Notes: generated by a model from the sequence alone, not told the origin. A stretch of DNA of 64,000 nucleotides from Desulfolutivibrio sulfoxidireducens (GCF_013376475.1 NZ_CP045508.1:1857501-1921500), one strand, 5' to 3'; shown: positions 1 to 9,787, numbered from the stretch's first letter. Translations and numbers: made by a program.

Positions 1-331
1 GGGCGGCGAACCCCCGTATCCCGGATTCGAGGTCCGCGAACAGGGTGAAAAGGGCCACCGGCTCCTGTCCCTGGGGAGCTTCGGCGGCGCCAGCGGCGCC
101 CGCCTCGGCGGCCAGTTTTTCCCGAAGCAGCCTTCTGGCCTGGGCGTCGGTCATGGCCGCCAGGCGCGCATCCGGGGTCGTATCCTCCAGGGGCGGGGTC
201 TCGGCCCCGCTTTCCTTTTTTTGGGCCTTGCCCGGAAAGCCGGTCGGCGAGGCCCCGGACGCCGCCTGACCCAGAGCCAGGGAGAGGGAGACGACAAGGA
301 CGAGGACGGCGGTGGCAAGTGTTCGTTTCAT
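1..331 (-). CDS. Exported protein, N-terminal part only (runs off the window)
   Basis: The reading frame starts with ATG at 331 and is open to the left edge, giving 110 codons. The first ~27 residues (MKRTLATAVLVLVVSLSLAL...) form a typical signal peptide. After it come a low-complexity Lys/Glu/Pro stretch and a short alpha-helical segment (DAQARRLLREKLAAEAG). It lies 133 bp downstream of the RND pump gene on the same strand and may be co-transcribed. I do not recognise the fold. An extended periplasmic N-terminus of a mechanosensitive-channel (MscS) type protein is one possibility, but nothing within these 110 residues proves it. Confidence 0.6.
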   Translation of the reverse strand, partial: MKRTLATAVLVLVVSLSLALGQAASGASPTGFPGKAQKKESGAETPPLEDTTPDARLAAMTDAQARRLLREKLAAEAGAAGAAEAPQGQEPVALFTLFADLESGIRGFAA

Positions 332-463
332 GGCTTCCCCAGGCGATGTTCCCGGCAGGCGGGGAGGTCCTGGCATGGCCCGTGATCCATACCAGGTCAG
401 GGCGTTGAGGTTGATGGGCGCGAACGTGCCCTGTTCGCGGTTGGCGGCAGGGGGCCTTTGCCT

Positions 464-3400
464 TCAGCCGCCTTTTTTGCCCGTGCCCCCAAGCCGCTCG
501 CTCAGCCCCTGGATGGTCGTGTACAGCACCGGGATGATGACCAGGCCAAGCACCGTGGCCGCGATCATGCCGCCCATGACCGCCGTGCCCATGGTGCTGC
601 GCGCCGCGCCCCCGGCCCCGGCCGCCACCGCCAGGGGGACAACGCCAAGAATGAACGCGAACGAGGTCATAAGGATCGGCCGCAGCCGCAGTCGTGAGGC
701 CTCGATGGCCGCCTCGGCGATCCCTAACCCCTGCCCGTGTCGCATCTTGGCGAATTCCACGATCAAAATCGCGTTTTTGGCCGCAAGGCCGATAAGCACC
801 ACAAGCCCGATCTGGGCGTAGACGTTGTTGTCGAACCCGCGCAGCATCTGGAATCCCATGGCCCCGAACACCGCGCAGGGGATGGAAAAGATCACCGCGA
901 AGGGGATGGACCAGGATTCGTACTGCGCCGCCAGGACCAGAAAGACCAGAACCAGAGCCAGCCCGAACACCACCGCCGACTGGGCCCCGGCCTGTTTTTC
1001 CTGGAAGGCGATACCCGTCCATTCGTATCCATAGCCCTGGGGCAGTTCCCCGGCGGTCTTTTCCAGCCCGGCCATGAGTTGTCCCGAACTCATGCCCGGG
1101 GCCGTGGCCGAGCTGAATTCCACAGTGCGGTAGAGGTTGTAGCGCCGGATGTATTCCGGTCCCTTGATCTCCGACACCGTGCCAAGCGTGGACAGGGGCA
1201 GCATGCGGCCGTTGTCGCTACGCACGAAAAATCGGCCGATGTCCTCGGGTTTGGTGCGAAATTTCGGCTCGGCCTGGAGCATGACCCGGTAGGTGCGGCC
1301 GAACTTGTTGAAATCGTTGACGTAGAGACCGCCAAGATAGGACTGCATGGATTCGAAGACCTGGGCCAGGGGCACTCCCTGGGTTTTGACCTTGGAGCGG
1401 TCCACGTCGAAATACAGTTGCGGCACGTTGACGCTGAAATCTGTGAACAGGGAGCCCACGGCCGGATCGGCCGCGGCCGTGCCCCGGAAGCGGGCGGCGG
1501 CGGCGTCGAGAGCGGCCAGGGTGCCGCCGCCGCGGTTTTGCAGTTCAAAGGTATAGCCGCCTGTGGTGCCCATGCCCGGGATGGTCGGCGCGGCGATGAC
1601 GTTGATGCGTGCTTCGGGGATGGTGGCCAGTTCATTTTGCGCCCTGGACATGATGGCCTCGAGGGAGAGCTCCGGGGTGGCGCGTTTTTCCCAGGGGGTC
1701 AGGATGGGGATGATCATGGAGGTGTAGGAGGAATAGCCGCCGATGAGCACGTTGAAGCCGCCCAGGGTCAGCACGTCCGCAATCCCCGGGATGGCCATGA
1801 GCACGGCCTCGGCCTTGGCCGTGGCCGCGTCGTTGCGGCCCAGGGAGGCGGCCTCTGGCAGGCCCACATTGACGAAGAAATAGCCCATGTCCTCTTCGGG
1901 AACGAACCCGGTGGGCAGGGTTTTGAGGATGCCAGCCGTGCCCGCGTAAACCGCGAGCAGGATCGCCAGGGTGACGAGGGCCAGCCGGATGGCCCGACGC
2001 ACAAGGCCCGCGTAGCCCGCGGTCACGGCGTCGAAAACACGGTTGAAACCCCGGAAAAACCAGCCCAGGGGACCGCCGCCGCCGGTTGCGGCCGGGCGCA
2101 GCAGCACCGCGCACAGGGCCGGGGACAGGGTCAGGGCGTTTATGGCCGACAGGCCCACGGAGATGGCCACGGTCAGGGCGAACTGCTGGTACAGGCGGCC
2201 GGTGGTGCCGCCCATGAACGACGCGGGCAGAAACACGGACATGAGCACGATGGAGATGGCCGCCACAGGGCCGGCCACCTCGGCCATGGCCGCCTTGGCC
2301 GCCTGTTTGGGAGGCATCTTGTCATGGTCGATCTTGTGCTGCACGGCCTCCACCACCACGATGGCGTCGTCCACCACGATGCCGATGGCCAAAACCAGGG
2401 CGAAAAGCGTGGTGGTGTTGATGGAGAACCCGAAGAGGTTGAAAAAGGCGAAGGTGCCCACCAGGGAGACGGGCACGGCGATCATGGGAATGACCGTGGC
2501 CCGCCAGTTCTGCAGGAACACGAAGACCACCACGAGCACCAGGGCGATGGCCTCGAAAAGCGTGTGGATGACCTCCTCGATAGAGGCCGTGACGAACTTG
2601 GTGGTGTCGTAGGGGATGCGGTAGTCCATGCCGGTGGGGAAATAGGCCGAGACCTGGGCCATGGTGGCGCGCACCTGGCGCACCAGCTCGATGGCGTTGG
2701 CCCCGGGCAGTTGGTAGATGATGATGGTCGAGGTGGGCTGGCCGTTTAAGCGGGTGAACGCCTTGTAGCTTTGGGCCCCGAGCTCCACCCGGCCGATGTC
2801 CTTGATGCGCACGATGTTCCCGCCCTGTTCGGCACGCAGGATAATGTCGGCGAATTCGACCGGGTCCGTGAGCCGTCCTTTGACCTGGACGGTCATCTGG
2901 AAGGGCGTGTTTTCCGGGGTGGGCGGCTGCCCCAGTTGTCCGGCCGGGGCCTGGACGTTTTGTTCCTTGAGGGCGGTGGCCACGTCCGAGGCCGTCAGGC
3001 CGAGTTTGGCCAACTTGTCCGGGTCGAGCCACACCCGCATGCCGTAGGTCAGGTCGGCCACCAAAAAGACGTTGCCCGCGCCGGGGATGCGCGCCAGGGC
3101 ATCCACGATGTTGATGCGGGCGTAGTTCTCCAGGAAAAGCGAGTCGCGGCTGGCATCGGGAGAAATGAGGTTAATGGCCACCACCATGTCCGGGGACTGC
3201 TTCTTGACGGTGATGCCCGAGCGACGGACGTCATCGGGAAGCTTGGGCTGGGCCAGTTGCACCCGGTTTTGCACGTCGACGGTGGCCAGTTCCAGGTCGC
3301 GGTTGATGTCGAAGGAGATGTTCAGGGTCATGAGTCCGTCGTTGGAGCTGACGGAGTTCATATAGATCATGTCCTGGGCCCCGTTGACCTCCTGCTCGAT

Positions 3401-3595
3401 GGGCGCGGCCACGGTCTCCTCCACCACGGAGGCGTTCGCCCCGGTATAGTTGGCCTGGACCTGCACTGTCGGCGGCGACATGCGGTCCGGGTACTGGGCC
3501 ACGGGCAGGGTGACGATGGAAATGGCCCCCACCAGGGTGATGATGATGGACAGGACCGAGGCGAAGATGGGGCGATCGATGAAGAAATTGACCAT
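464..3595 (-). CDS. RND-family inner-membrane efflux pump (AcrB/MexB type, HAE1)
   Basis: The 1043-residue product has the normal length of a hydrophobe/amphiphile efflux RND transporter. It starts with the family N-terminus (MVNFFIDRPIFASVLSII), has the first periplasmic porter segment (residues ~35-330), the transmembrane segment with the paired acidic residues used in proton relay (GIVVDDAIVVVEAV, near residue 400), and a second half with LVVLIGLAAKNAILIVEFAK. It would form the trimeric, proton-driven pump and work with the adaptor encoded just upstream (gap 121 bp). No outer-membrane TolC-like partner lies next to it here, so the channel is presumably encoded elsewhere or left of the window. 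Substrates cannot be told from sequence. The C-terminus ends shortly after the last membrane segment in a Gly/Lys-rich tail. Confidence 0.95.
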   Translation of the reverse strand: MVNFFIDRPIFASVLSIIITLVGAISIVTLPVAQYPDRMSPPTVQVQANYTGANASVVEETVAAPIEQEVNGAQDMIYMNSVSSNDGLMTLNISFDINRDLELATVDVQNRVQLAQPKLPDDVRRSGITVKKQSPDMVVAINLISPDASRDSLFLENYARINIVDALARIPGAGNVFLVADLTYGMRVWLDPDKLAKLGLTASDVATALKEQNVQAPAGQLGQPPTPENTPFQMTVQVKGRLTDPVEFADIILRAEQGGNIVRIKDIGRVELGAQSYKAFTRLNGQPTSTIIIYQLPGANAIELVRQVRATMAQVSAYFPTGMDYRIPYDTTKFVTASIEEVIHTLFEAIALVLVVVFVFLQNWRATVIPMIAVPVSLVGTFAFFNLFGFSINTTTLFALVLAIGIVVDDAIVVVEAVQHKIDHDKMPPKQAAKAAMAEVAGPVAAISIVLMSVFLPASFMGGTTGRLYQQFALTVAISVGLSAINALTLSPALCAVLLRPAATGGGGPLGWFFRGFNRVFDAVTAGYAGLVRRAIRLALVTLAILLAVYAGTAGILKTLPTGFVPEEDMGYFFVNVGLPEAASLGRNDAATAKAEAVLMAIPGIADVLTLGGFNVLIGGYSSYTSMIIPILTPWEKRATPELSLEAIMSRAQNELATIPEARINVIAAPTIPGMGTTGGYTFELQNRGGGTLAALDAAAARFRGTAAADPAVGSLFTDFSVNVPQLYFDVDRSKVKTQGVPLAQVFESMQSYLGGLYVNDFNKFGRTYRVMLQAEPKFRTKPEDIGRFFVRSDNGRMLPLSTLGTVSEIKGPEYIRRYNLYRTVEFSSATAPGMSSGQLMAGLEKTAGELPQGYGYEWTGIAFQEKQAGAQSAVVFGLALVLVFLVLAAQYESWSIPFAVIFSIPCAVFGAMGFQMLRGFDNNVYAQIGLVVLIGLAAKNAILIVEFAKMRHGQGLGIAEAAIEASRLRLRPILMTSFAFILGVVPLAVAAGAGGAARSTMGTAVMGGMIAATVLGLVIIPVLYTTIQGLSERLGGTGKKGG

Positions 3596-3716
3596 GGGAT
3601 GGCGTCGCCTTCAAGGAAAAGGGTTGTGGACCATGACGGCTCGGCCCGATAGGGGGAAAACCTCGGCCCCGCCTTCGCGACTTACGAAAATACCCGCGCT
3701 GGTGAAGCGCGCGACG

Positions 3717-4943
3717 TCAGTTCCCGGCGGGTGTGGCCGGGGCTGACTGGCTGGCCTGTCCCGGCTGTCCGGGCTGTCCCGCCGCGGTGATGGGTTGGGC
3801 CGTGACCCTGGTCCCTGGCCGCACCTTCTGGCCGCCTTCGACCACGACCGCCTCGCCCGGCGCGAGCCCCTTTTCCACCACCACCAGGTCCTCGATGACC
3901 GGCCCCAGGGAGACGTTGCGGGACTCGATGATACCGTCCGGGCCTGTGACCACATACAGGGCCTTGGTTCCTTGGACATCCATGACCGCCTGCCTTGGCA
4001 CGCACAAAGCCCCCTTGAGGGTGTCCACCAGGGCGCGCACCTTGGCGAACTGGCCGGGCTTGAGGATGCCATCGGGATTGGGGAAAAAGGCGCGTACGGG
4101 AAGGGTGCCGGTCTTGGCGTCCACGGCCCGGTCGGCCATGTCCGCCTCGCCGGTCAGCGGATAGACGGAGTCGTCGGCCAGAATCAGGGTCAACGGTGCC
4201 TTTTCGGCGGGTTTGCCCTGCTTTTGGGCCTCCACCATGTCCTTGACCAGGATCAGATATTCCCGCTCGCTGATGTTGAAATCCACGTAGATGGGATCGG
4301 TGGAGGATATTTCGGCCAGAAGCGTGTTCTCCCCCTTGCCCACCAGGGTGCCGGGCTTGACCAGGGAACGGCCGATGCGCCCGGAGATGGGGGCCACGAC
4401 CTTGGTGTAGCTCAGGTCGCGGCGGGCCGTCTCCAGTTCGGCTTTGGCCCGGTCCATCTGGGCTGCCAAGTCCTTCTGGCTGGTGACCTTGGTGTCGTAT
4501 TCGTCGCGGCTGATGGCTTTCTGTTTGAAAAGGGATTCAAACCGGGCCAGGTCCGTGGCGGCCTTGGCCAAAAGGGCCTGCTGCCGGTCCAGATCGGCTT
4601 GGGCCCGCTTGACGGCCTCGTCGTATTGCCGGGATTCGATTTCAAAAAGCGCATCCCCGGCCTTGACCATGGACCCTTCCTCGAAAAGCCGGCTCTTGAG
4701 AAATCCCTCGACCCTGGCCCGTATCTCCACGGTCTCCTTGGCGTCTGTACGGCCCACGAACTCGCCGTGGACCGGCACGTCGCGGGTCACCGGGGCCATG
4801 GTTTTGACCACCACGGCCGCGGCCACTTTTTCCGGCGCGGCGGCTTGTGGTTTTTCGTCGTCGTTGCCGCAGGACCACAGCAGGCAAAGAAGCGGAAGCG
4901 AGAGAAAAAGGCCGTAGGGAAAAGCAACAGGACGTGGTGGCAT
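3717..4943 (-). CDS. RND efflux adaptor (membrane fusion protein), lipoprotein
   Basis: The product has 408 residues. ATG at 4943 was chosen over the longer upstream frame because it follows a good ribosome site (AAGGAGT) and opens a lipoprotein signal (PLLCLLWSC, acylated Cys25). The order of parts is that of AcrA/MexA: lipoyl half-domain (VEIRARVEGFLKSRLFEEGS), long alpha-helical hairpin (residues ~105-170), second lipoyl half, beta-barrel (DPIYVDFNISEREYL) and membrane-proximal domain. It bridges the inner-membrane RND pump to an outer-membrane channel. It is the first gene of a two-gene unit with the pump. The C-terminal tail is rich in Gln/Gly/Pro (GQPGQPGQASQ). Confidence 0.93.
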   Translation of the reverse strand: MPPRPVAFPYGLFLSLPLLCLLWSCGNDDEKPQAAAPEKVAAAVVVKTMAPVTRDVPVHGEFVGRTDAKETVEIRARVEGFLKSRLFEEGSMVKAGDALFEIESRQYDEAVKRAQADLDRQQALLAKAATDLARFESLFKQKAISRDEYDTKVTSQKDLAAQMDRAKAELETARRDLSYTKVVAPISGRIGRSLVKPGTLVGKGENTLLAEISSTDPIYVDFNISEREYLILVKDMVEAQKQGKPAEKAPLTLILADDSVYPLTGEADMADRAVDAKTGTLPVRAFFPNPDGILKPGQFAKVRALVDTLKGALCVPRQAVMDVQGTKALYVVTGPDGIIESRNVSLGPVIEDLVVVEKGLAPGEAVVVEGGQKVRPGTRVTAQPITAAGQPGQPGQASQSAPATPAGN

Positions 4944-5065
4944 CAGGCGGACTCCTTGGATTGGATGGTGTGTTATCCATTTTTTTCCTGGATCAGGCAA
5001 CACGTACGTGACATTTCTCCTGGCATTTTTGTGGGCGACCACCGCCGGGTCCAGTCCTGCCGGAC

Positions 5066-5109
5066 CACGAAAAAAGGACCGCCACCACCGTGACGGTCCT
5101 TTTTTCGTG
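5066..5109. terminator. Perfect 16-bp inverted-repeat bidirectional terminator
   Basis: Arms 5066-5081 (CACGAAAAAAGGACCG) and 5094-5109 are exactly complementary around a 12-nt loop, giving a GC core flanked by an A-tract on one side and a T-tract on the other. It lies 16 bp past the potD stop codon and upstream of the adaptor gene, so it mainly ends the potABCD transcript on the minus strand. The symmetry would let it work in either direction. Confidence 0.85.
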
Positions 5110-5124
5110 TGAACCCGCAGCCGG

Positions 5125-6168
5125 TTACCGGCCGGTTTTGAGTTTGGTCCAGTACTGGTCGTAGAGGCGCTGGGCCTGGCCAAGGTCGGTCTCGAACTCG
5201 CTGCCTTTGAGCTTGTCCGCCGGCGGATAGATGATCTGGTTGTCGCGCACCTCGGCCGGAAGCAGGGCCATGGCCGCCTTGTTGGGCGTGGCGTAGCCCA
5301 TCTCCTGGGAGATCCTGGCCGCCACCTTGGGATCAAGCAGATAGTTGATGAAGGCGTGGGCGTTTTCCACGTTGGCCGCGTTTTTGGGGATGCACAGGTT
5401 GTCCACCCAGCGGTTGGCCCCTTCCTTGGGATAGACGTAGACGATTGCGTCGTTTTCGGCATTGGTCACATAGGCCTCGCCGTTCCACAACACGGCCACG
5501 GCCACCTCGCCGTTTAACAGCGCCTGCTTTGGCGAGTCGGAATCAAAGACCTTGACCGCCGGATACAGGGACTTGGCCCGAAGAAACGCCTGCTCGATGT
5601 GGGCCGGGTCCGTGTCGTTGGTGGAATACCCGAGCACCTTGAGCGCCATGCCGAAGGTGGTGCGCATGTCGTCGGGCAGAAGCAGCTTGCCGGCCAGGGC
5701 CGGGTTCCACAAATCCGCGTAGCCGGTCACCTGTCCCGCGGGGACCATGGCCGTGTTCACGGCGATGCCCGTGGTGCCCCACATGTAGGGCACGCTGTGG
5801 GCGCCATCCGGATCGTAGGGCAGGTTGCGGAAGTTCTCATCCAGATTGGCCAGGTTGGGCAGCCGGTTCTTGTCGATGGTCGCCAAAAGCCCCTCGCCGG
5901 CCATGCGGCTGACGTATTCGGCCGAGGGCACGATGAGGTCGTAGCCCTTGCCGCCGAGCATCTTGATCTTGGCGTAGAGGGTCTCGTTGCTGTCGTAGGT
6001 GCTTATCTTGACCTTGATGCCGGTTTCTTTCGTGAAGTCCGCAAGCACCTCGTCGGGCATGTATTCCGACCAGATGTACAGGTTGAGCGTCTTTTCCGCG
6101 GCCATGACCGGGAGGCTCCCGACAAGGACGGCCACAACGGCTACAAGCGCCACGAGATGTTTTTTCAT
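5125..6168 (-). CDS. potD: Spermidine/putrescine ABC transporter, periplasmic binding protein
   Basis: The product has 347 residues. ATG at 6168 overlaps the potC stop by 4 bp (ATGA) and begins a classic signal peptide (MKKHLVALVAVVAVLVGSLPVMA). The mature part starts with the PotD/PotF signature KTLNLYIWSEYMPDEVL and carries further polyamine-binding family motifs (GYDLIVPSAEYVSRM, WVDNLCIPKNA). It delivers polyamines to the PotABC membrane complex. Fourth gene of the potABCD operon. The choice between spermidine and putrescine cannot be made from this reading. Confidence 0.94.
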   Translation of the reverse strand: MKKHLVALVAVVAVLVGSLPVMAAEKTLNLYIWSEYMPDEVLADFTKETGIKVKISTYDSNETLYAKIKMLGGKGYDLIVPSAEYVSRMAGEGLLATIDKNRLPNLANLDENFRNLPYDPDGAHSVPYMWGTTGIAVNTAMVPAGQVTGYADLWNPALAGKLLLPDDMRTTFGMALKVLGYSTNDTDPAHIEQAFLRAKSLYPAVKVFDSDSPKQALLNGEVAVAVLWNGEAYVTNAENDAIVYVYPKEGANRWVDNLCIPKNAANVENAHAFINYLLDPKVAARISQEMGYATPNKAAMALLPAEVRDNQIIYPPADKLKGSEFETDLGQAQRLYDQYWTKLKTGR

Positions 6169-6932
6169 TTCCGCTCCTTCAGGCAAAAGTGGGTGACAAA
6201 GACCACGACCAGCGTGACGCAGAACATCACCGCGCACAGCGCGTTCACCTCCGGCTTCACCCCCAGCCTGACCATGGAATAGATCTTGAGCGGCAGGATA
6301 TCGAAGGTGGGACCGGTGACGAAGAAACTGATGATCACGTCGTCAAGGGACAGGGTGAAGCTCAAAAGCCATCCGGCCAGAACCCCCGGCATGGCCAGGG
6401 GCAGGATGATCCGGGAAAACACGTCGTATTCGCGCGCCCCCAGGTCCATGGCCGCCTCCACCAGGTTGGCGTCCAGACCCGTGAGCCTGGCCAGCACCGT
6501 CACCGTGACGAAGGGCAGGCAGAAGGTCACGTGGGACAAAAAAAGCGTGGTGAACCCAAGCGGCAACCCCAGCATCACGAAGAGCATGAGCAGGGAGATG
6601 CCCATGACGATGTCCGGGGACATCATGACCACGTACATGGACGTGGACAGGATGGTCCGGCCGGTGAACCGGTAGCGTTTGAGCGCGATGGCCGCCAGGG
6701 TGCCGATGATCGCGGCCGTGGTGGCCGAGGCCGCGGCCAGAAGCAGGGAATTGACAGCGGCGTCCAGGAGAACGGTGTTTTCGGCCAGCTTGGCGTACCA
6801 GCGGGTGGTGAACCCCTTCCAGGTCACCACGTGCTTGGCGTCGTTGAAGGAATAGATGGTGAGCACGGCCAGGGGCAGGTACAAAAACAGGTAGACGATC
6901 CCCAGGTAGACGGTCTTGACCGTGCGTTTCAT
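6165..6932 (-). CDS. potC: Spermidine/putrescine ABC transporter permease
   Basis: The product has 255 residues with about six membrane segments. The cytoplasmic EAA loop that docks with the ATPase is clear (VEAAMDLGAREYDVFSRIILP). ATG at 6932 gives the expected N-terminus (MKRTVKTVYLGIVYLFLYLP, then SFNDAKHVVTWKGFT, typical of PotC) and overlaps the potB stop by 4 bp (ATGA). The gene in turn overlaps potD by 4 bp, so translation is coupled along the operon. Confidence 0.94.
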   Translation of the reverse strand: MKRTVKTVYLGIVYLFLYLPLAVLTIYSFNDAKHVVTWKGFTTRWYAKLAENTVLLDAAVNSLLLAAASATTAAIIGTLAAIALKRYRFTGRTILSTSMYVVMMSPDIVMGISLLMLFVMLGLPLGFTTLFLSHVTFCLPFVTVTVLARLTGLDANLVEAAMDLGAREYDVFSRIILPLAMPGVLAGWLLSFTLSLDDVIISFFVTGPTFDILPLKIYSMVRLGVKPEVNALCAVMFCVTLVVVFVTHFCLKERK

Positions 6933-7783
6933 GCCGGCTCCGCCTTGCGCACGCGTTTCTGGCAGACCCAGTAGACGTAGAGCATAAGGCCCATGATCAC
7001 GGTCAAAAGGACGCTCGCCGCAGCGCCGAACGGCCAGTCCCGGGCCACCAGGAACTGGTTGCGGATGAAGTTGCCCACCAGAAGGCTCTTGGCCCCGCCA
7101 AGGATGTCCGGGACGTAGAACATGCTTAAGGCCGGCAGAAAGACCAGCATGCCGCCGGCGATGATCCCAGGCAGGGTCAAGGGCAGGCTGACCCGGAAAA
7201 AGGTCTGGAACGATCCGGCCCCCAGGTCCCGGGCGGCCTCGATGAGTTTGTGGTCCAGCTTCTCGATGGAGGCGTACAGCGGCAGGATCATAAAGGGCAA
7301 CAGGGTATAGGTGAAACCGATGAACACCGCCGTGTTGGTGTACAGAAGCTCCATGGGTTCGGAGATGATCCCCAGGCCCATGAGGGCGGCGTTTAACAGG
7401 CCGTTGACGTTTAGGATGGCGATCAGGGCGTAGGTGCGGATGAGGGAATTGGTCCAGAAGGGGATGATCACGAACAACAGGCCCAGGCGGCGGCGGGGGG
7501 GGGAAAGCCTGGCCAGGACGTAGGCGAAGGGATAGCCCACCAGCAGGCACAGCGCCGTGGTGCCCAGGGCCAGCCACATGGAACTCAGGAAGATCTCGAA
7601 AAAGGCAGGATCGAAAAGCCGGGCGTAGTTTTCCAGGGTGAATTCCGGCAGCACGAATTCCGGTTCGCCCCGGGCGAGAAACCCGGCCACCAGGGTCAAC
7701 AGATTGGGGACGATGACGAACACGGCCAGCCAGCCGACCGTCAGCGTCACCGCCAGGGTCTTAAAGAGGCTGCGGTCCTTCAT
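6929..7783 (-). CDS. potB: Spermidine/putrescine ABC transporter permease
   Basis: The product has 284 residues with six predicted membrane helices and the permease EAA loop (IEAARDLGAGSFQTFFRVSLP). It pairs with PotC to form the translocation pore. ATG at 7783 lies inside the end of potA (23-bp overlap), and its own stop overlaps the potC start by 4 bp. The sequence NSLIRTYALIAILNVNGLLN is characteristic of the PotB branch of the binding-protein-dependent permeases. Confidence 0.94.
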   Translation of the reverse strand: MKDRSLFKTLAVTLTVGWLAVFVIVPNLLTLVAGFLARGEPEFVLPEFTLENYARLFDPAFFEIFLSSMWLALGTTALCLLVGYPFAYVLARLSPPRRRLGLLFVIIPFWTNSLIRTYALIAILNVNGLLNAALMGLGIISEPMELLYTNTAVFIGFTYTLLPFMILPLYASIEKLDHKLIEAARDLGAGSFQTFFRVSLPLTLPGIIAGGMLVFLPALSMFYVPDILGGAKSLLVGNFIRNQFLVARDWPFGAAASVLLTVIMGLMLYVYWVCQKRVRKAEPA

Positions 7784-8918
7784 CAGGCAACACCACCTCC
7801 CAGTCCTCGACCCAGCCCACGCGTACCCGGTCGCCCACGGAGAAAAGGGCCTGGGGCGCGTCCTCGTTGAAAAATTCCGTGGCCAGTATCTTTTTGCCGC
7901 CAGCCATCTCGATGATCAGGTCGATGGTCATGCCCTTGTACACGGTATCCACGATGGCCCCTGTCAGCCCACCGAGGTCGCCCGGCGCGGCGCGTTCCAG
8001 ACGCACGTCCTCGGGACGCAAAAGGACCTTGATCCGCGACCCGGCGCACAGGGAGGACACCGTCCTGGTCCCGGGCGCGCCGTGGGATCCGTTGCCGTTT
8101 CCATTGCCACCAAGCGACAACTTGACATTTTCCCCCTCCACCATGGCCTGCATGGAGGCCCCGTTTCGGGAAACGACCTGGCCCTCGAAGGTGTTGATCT
8201 CGCCCACGAAGCGGGCCACGAAGAGATTTTGGGGTTTTTCGTAAATGACGCTCGGGGAGTCGAGCTGCTCGATGACCCCCTCGTTCATCACCGCCACCCG
8301 ATCGGACATGGAGAAGGCCTCCTCCTGGTCGTGGGTGACGAAGACGAAGGTGATGCCGAGCTTTCTGCGCAGTTCCTTGAGTTCGATCTGCATGGCCTTG
8401 CGCAGCTTGTAGTCCAGGGCCGAGAGGGGCTCGTCGAGAAGCAGCACCAGGGGCTTGTTGACCACGGCCCGGGCGATGGCCACCCGTTGCTGCTGGCCGC
8501 CGGAGAGCTGGCCCGGGCGACGGGAGTGGTGCGTTTCCATCTTGACCATGCGCAGGGCGGAGAACACCTCCTCCTCGATGACCCTGGCCTGGGCTCGGCG
8601 CATGCGCAGCCCAAAGGCCACGTTGTCGAACACGGTCATGTGGGGGAACAGGGCGTAGTTCTGAAAAACGGTGTTCACCGCCCGCAGGTGGGGCGGCGTC
8701 TCGGTGACGTCCACGCCGCCGATGCGGATGCGTCCGGAGGAGGGCCGTTCGAACCCGGCCAGAAGGCGCAGGATGGTGGTTTTGCCGCAGCCGGAGGGGC
8801 CAAGAAAGGTCAAAAACTCGCCGTGATTGATGGTGAGGTGGATGTCTCGCAGGACCGGCTGGTCCCCAAAACGCTTGGAGACGTGCTCCAACTCGATGCA
8901 AGGTCCTTTGTTTTCCAT
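7761..8918 (-). CDS. potA: Spermidine/putrescine ABC transporter ATPase
   Basis: The product has 385 residues. The nucleotide-binding domain shows Walker A (GPSGCGKTT), Q-loop ([12 protein letters not shown]), ABC signature (LSGGQQQR) and Walker B ([13 protein letters not shown]), followed by the H-loop (VTHDQEEA). The last ~120 residues form the TOBE/OB regulatory domain ([13 protein letters not shown]), interrupted by a Gly/Asn-rich linker ([15 protein letters not shown]) near residue 280 that looks like a local expansion. It energises polyamine uptake through PotB and PotC. First gene of the operon; transcription must start in 8919-9301. Confidence 0.95.
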   Translation of the reverse strand: MENKGPCIELEHVSKRFGDQPVLRDIHLTINHGEFLTFLGPSGCGKTTILRLLAGFERPSSGRIRIGGVDVTETPPHLRAVNTVFQNYALFPHMTVFDNVAFGLRMRRAQARVIEEEVFSALRMVKMETHHSRRPGQLSGGQQQRVAIARAVVNKPLVLLLDEPLSALDYKLRKAMQIELKELRRKLGITFVFVTHDQEEAFSMSDRVAVMNEGVIEQLDSPSVIYEKPQNLFVARFVGEINTFEGQVVSRNGASMQAMVEGENVKLSLGGNGNGNGSHGAPGTRTVSSLCAGSRIKVLLRPEDVRLERAAPGDLGGLTGAIVDTVYKGMTIDLIIEMAGGKKILATEFFNEDAPQALFSVGDRVRVGWVEDWEVVLPDEGPQPL

Positions 8919-9301
8919 CGCCCCTTGTCATATCCTCCGGTTTGGTGGCGCCTTGGCCGACGGGAAAAGGGGGGAACCGCCGTCAGGCGAACGGGAACAT
9001 GGAGTCAAACCGGGGGGATGTCAACGATTGGATCGCGGCCAGCAGTGCCGGTTTTCGCCAGGCGGGATTTGGCCCGTAAAAAAATCGGGAGGTTATCTCC
9101 ATGAAACCGCGAGGCTCAGCCGTATTTGATGAAAAAAAATGGCCGGACCGCCGTGCGGTCCCTGGTCGTGGTCAAGGGTCCACCGTTCTTTCGTGGGCAA
9201 GACGCGGAATTCTTTGGGGGAGGCCTAAAGAACCCCGGTGGATCGGCCGATACGACAAACGAAAAACCTGAAAAGAACCCGTCGACGTCAAAGGGGGGGC
9301 A
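8919..9301. other. Intergenic region between potA and a divergent small gene
   Basis: No convincing gene is present. The region must hold the potA promoter (minus) and the promoter for the 63-residue gene (plus), but I could not identify either with confidence. A short hairpin (arms 9145-9150 GGACCG and 9156-9161) with an A-tract at 9132-9139 would look like a terminator if read on the minus strand, although no minus-strand gene ends there. Confidence 0.4.
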
Positions 9302-9493
9302 ATGAGCAGTTTGGATTTGTATCAACCGATGGATTCGCCGCGCATGCGGGCCATGGAGCTCATAGCCGAATACATCACTATCTCCATTCGTCAACGTGCT
9401 GAAATGACAAAGCAATACGAAGAACTTATGGCTGAGACCCAAAGTCCCATCGAGATCGCCTATAAGGCCGCCATCGTTCGAAAAAAGTTGTAA
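9302..9493 (+). CDS. Small uncharacterised protein (63 aa)
   Basis: ATG at 9302 follows a purine-rich stretch (AAAGGGGGGGC) that can serve as ribosome site. The protein is soluble and largely alpha-helical, with no signal peptide or cysteine: MSSLDLYQPMDSPRMRAM, then helices ending in Lys-Lys-Leu. It stands alone between the divergent potABCD operon and the dsbA-like gene. I do not recognise the family. The opposite-strand frame over the same bases is longer but of low-complexity composition, so the plus-strand reading is preferred. Confidence 0.6.
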   Translation: MSSLDLYQPMDSPRMRAMELIAEYITISIRQRAEMTKQYEELMAETQSPIEIAYKAAIVRKKL

Positions 9494-9787
9494 CCCCGCC
9501 ACCAGCCCCTTTTCCTTGCCGCTTGTTTCCCTCCTTCCGCCGCTACAGGCGGTTTCCGGCGTGTCACGCCGGTCGTCGTTCGGGTGGCGGAGCCGGCCGT
9601 CCAGGCCGGACCGTCGGAGGCGGCATTGGCCGGGAGCGGCCTTGCCAGGAAGCGGATGACAAGCCGGGTGAACTTTTGTATCTTTTTTTGAAACGAGGAG
9701 TCATGCGGCCTGGACGGTCCAGGCGCGCGCCTCCCATGAATCTCACCGGTCGCCTCGGGTGTCCGGAAAAGCACGGCAACGACACTT
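9494..9787. other. Intergenic region upstream of the DsbA-like gene
   Basis: About 290 bp with no gene that I can support. It is GC-rich and partly palindromic around 9590-9640, then turns T/A-rich at about 9670-9690, where the promoter of the downstream gene may lie. No element can be named with confidence. Confidence 0.35.

Noticed and set aside
464..4943. RND pump and adaptor as the exporter of the RTX protein.
   Set aside because: RTX proteins leave by type I systems with an ABC ATPase. This pair is a small-molecule efflux type and lies 14 kb away.
9116..9502. A 128-residue minus-strand frame overlapping the small plus-strand gene at 9302.
   Set aside because: No ribosome site and mixed low-quality sequence; the plus-strand frame has both a start signal and a protein-like helix pattern.
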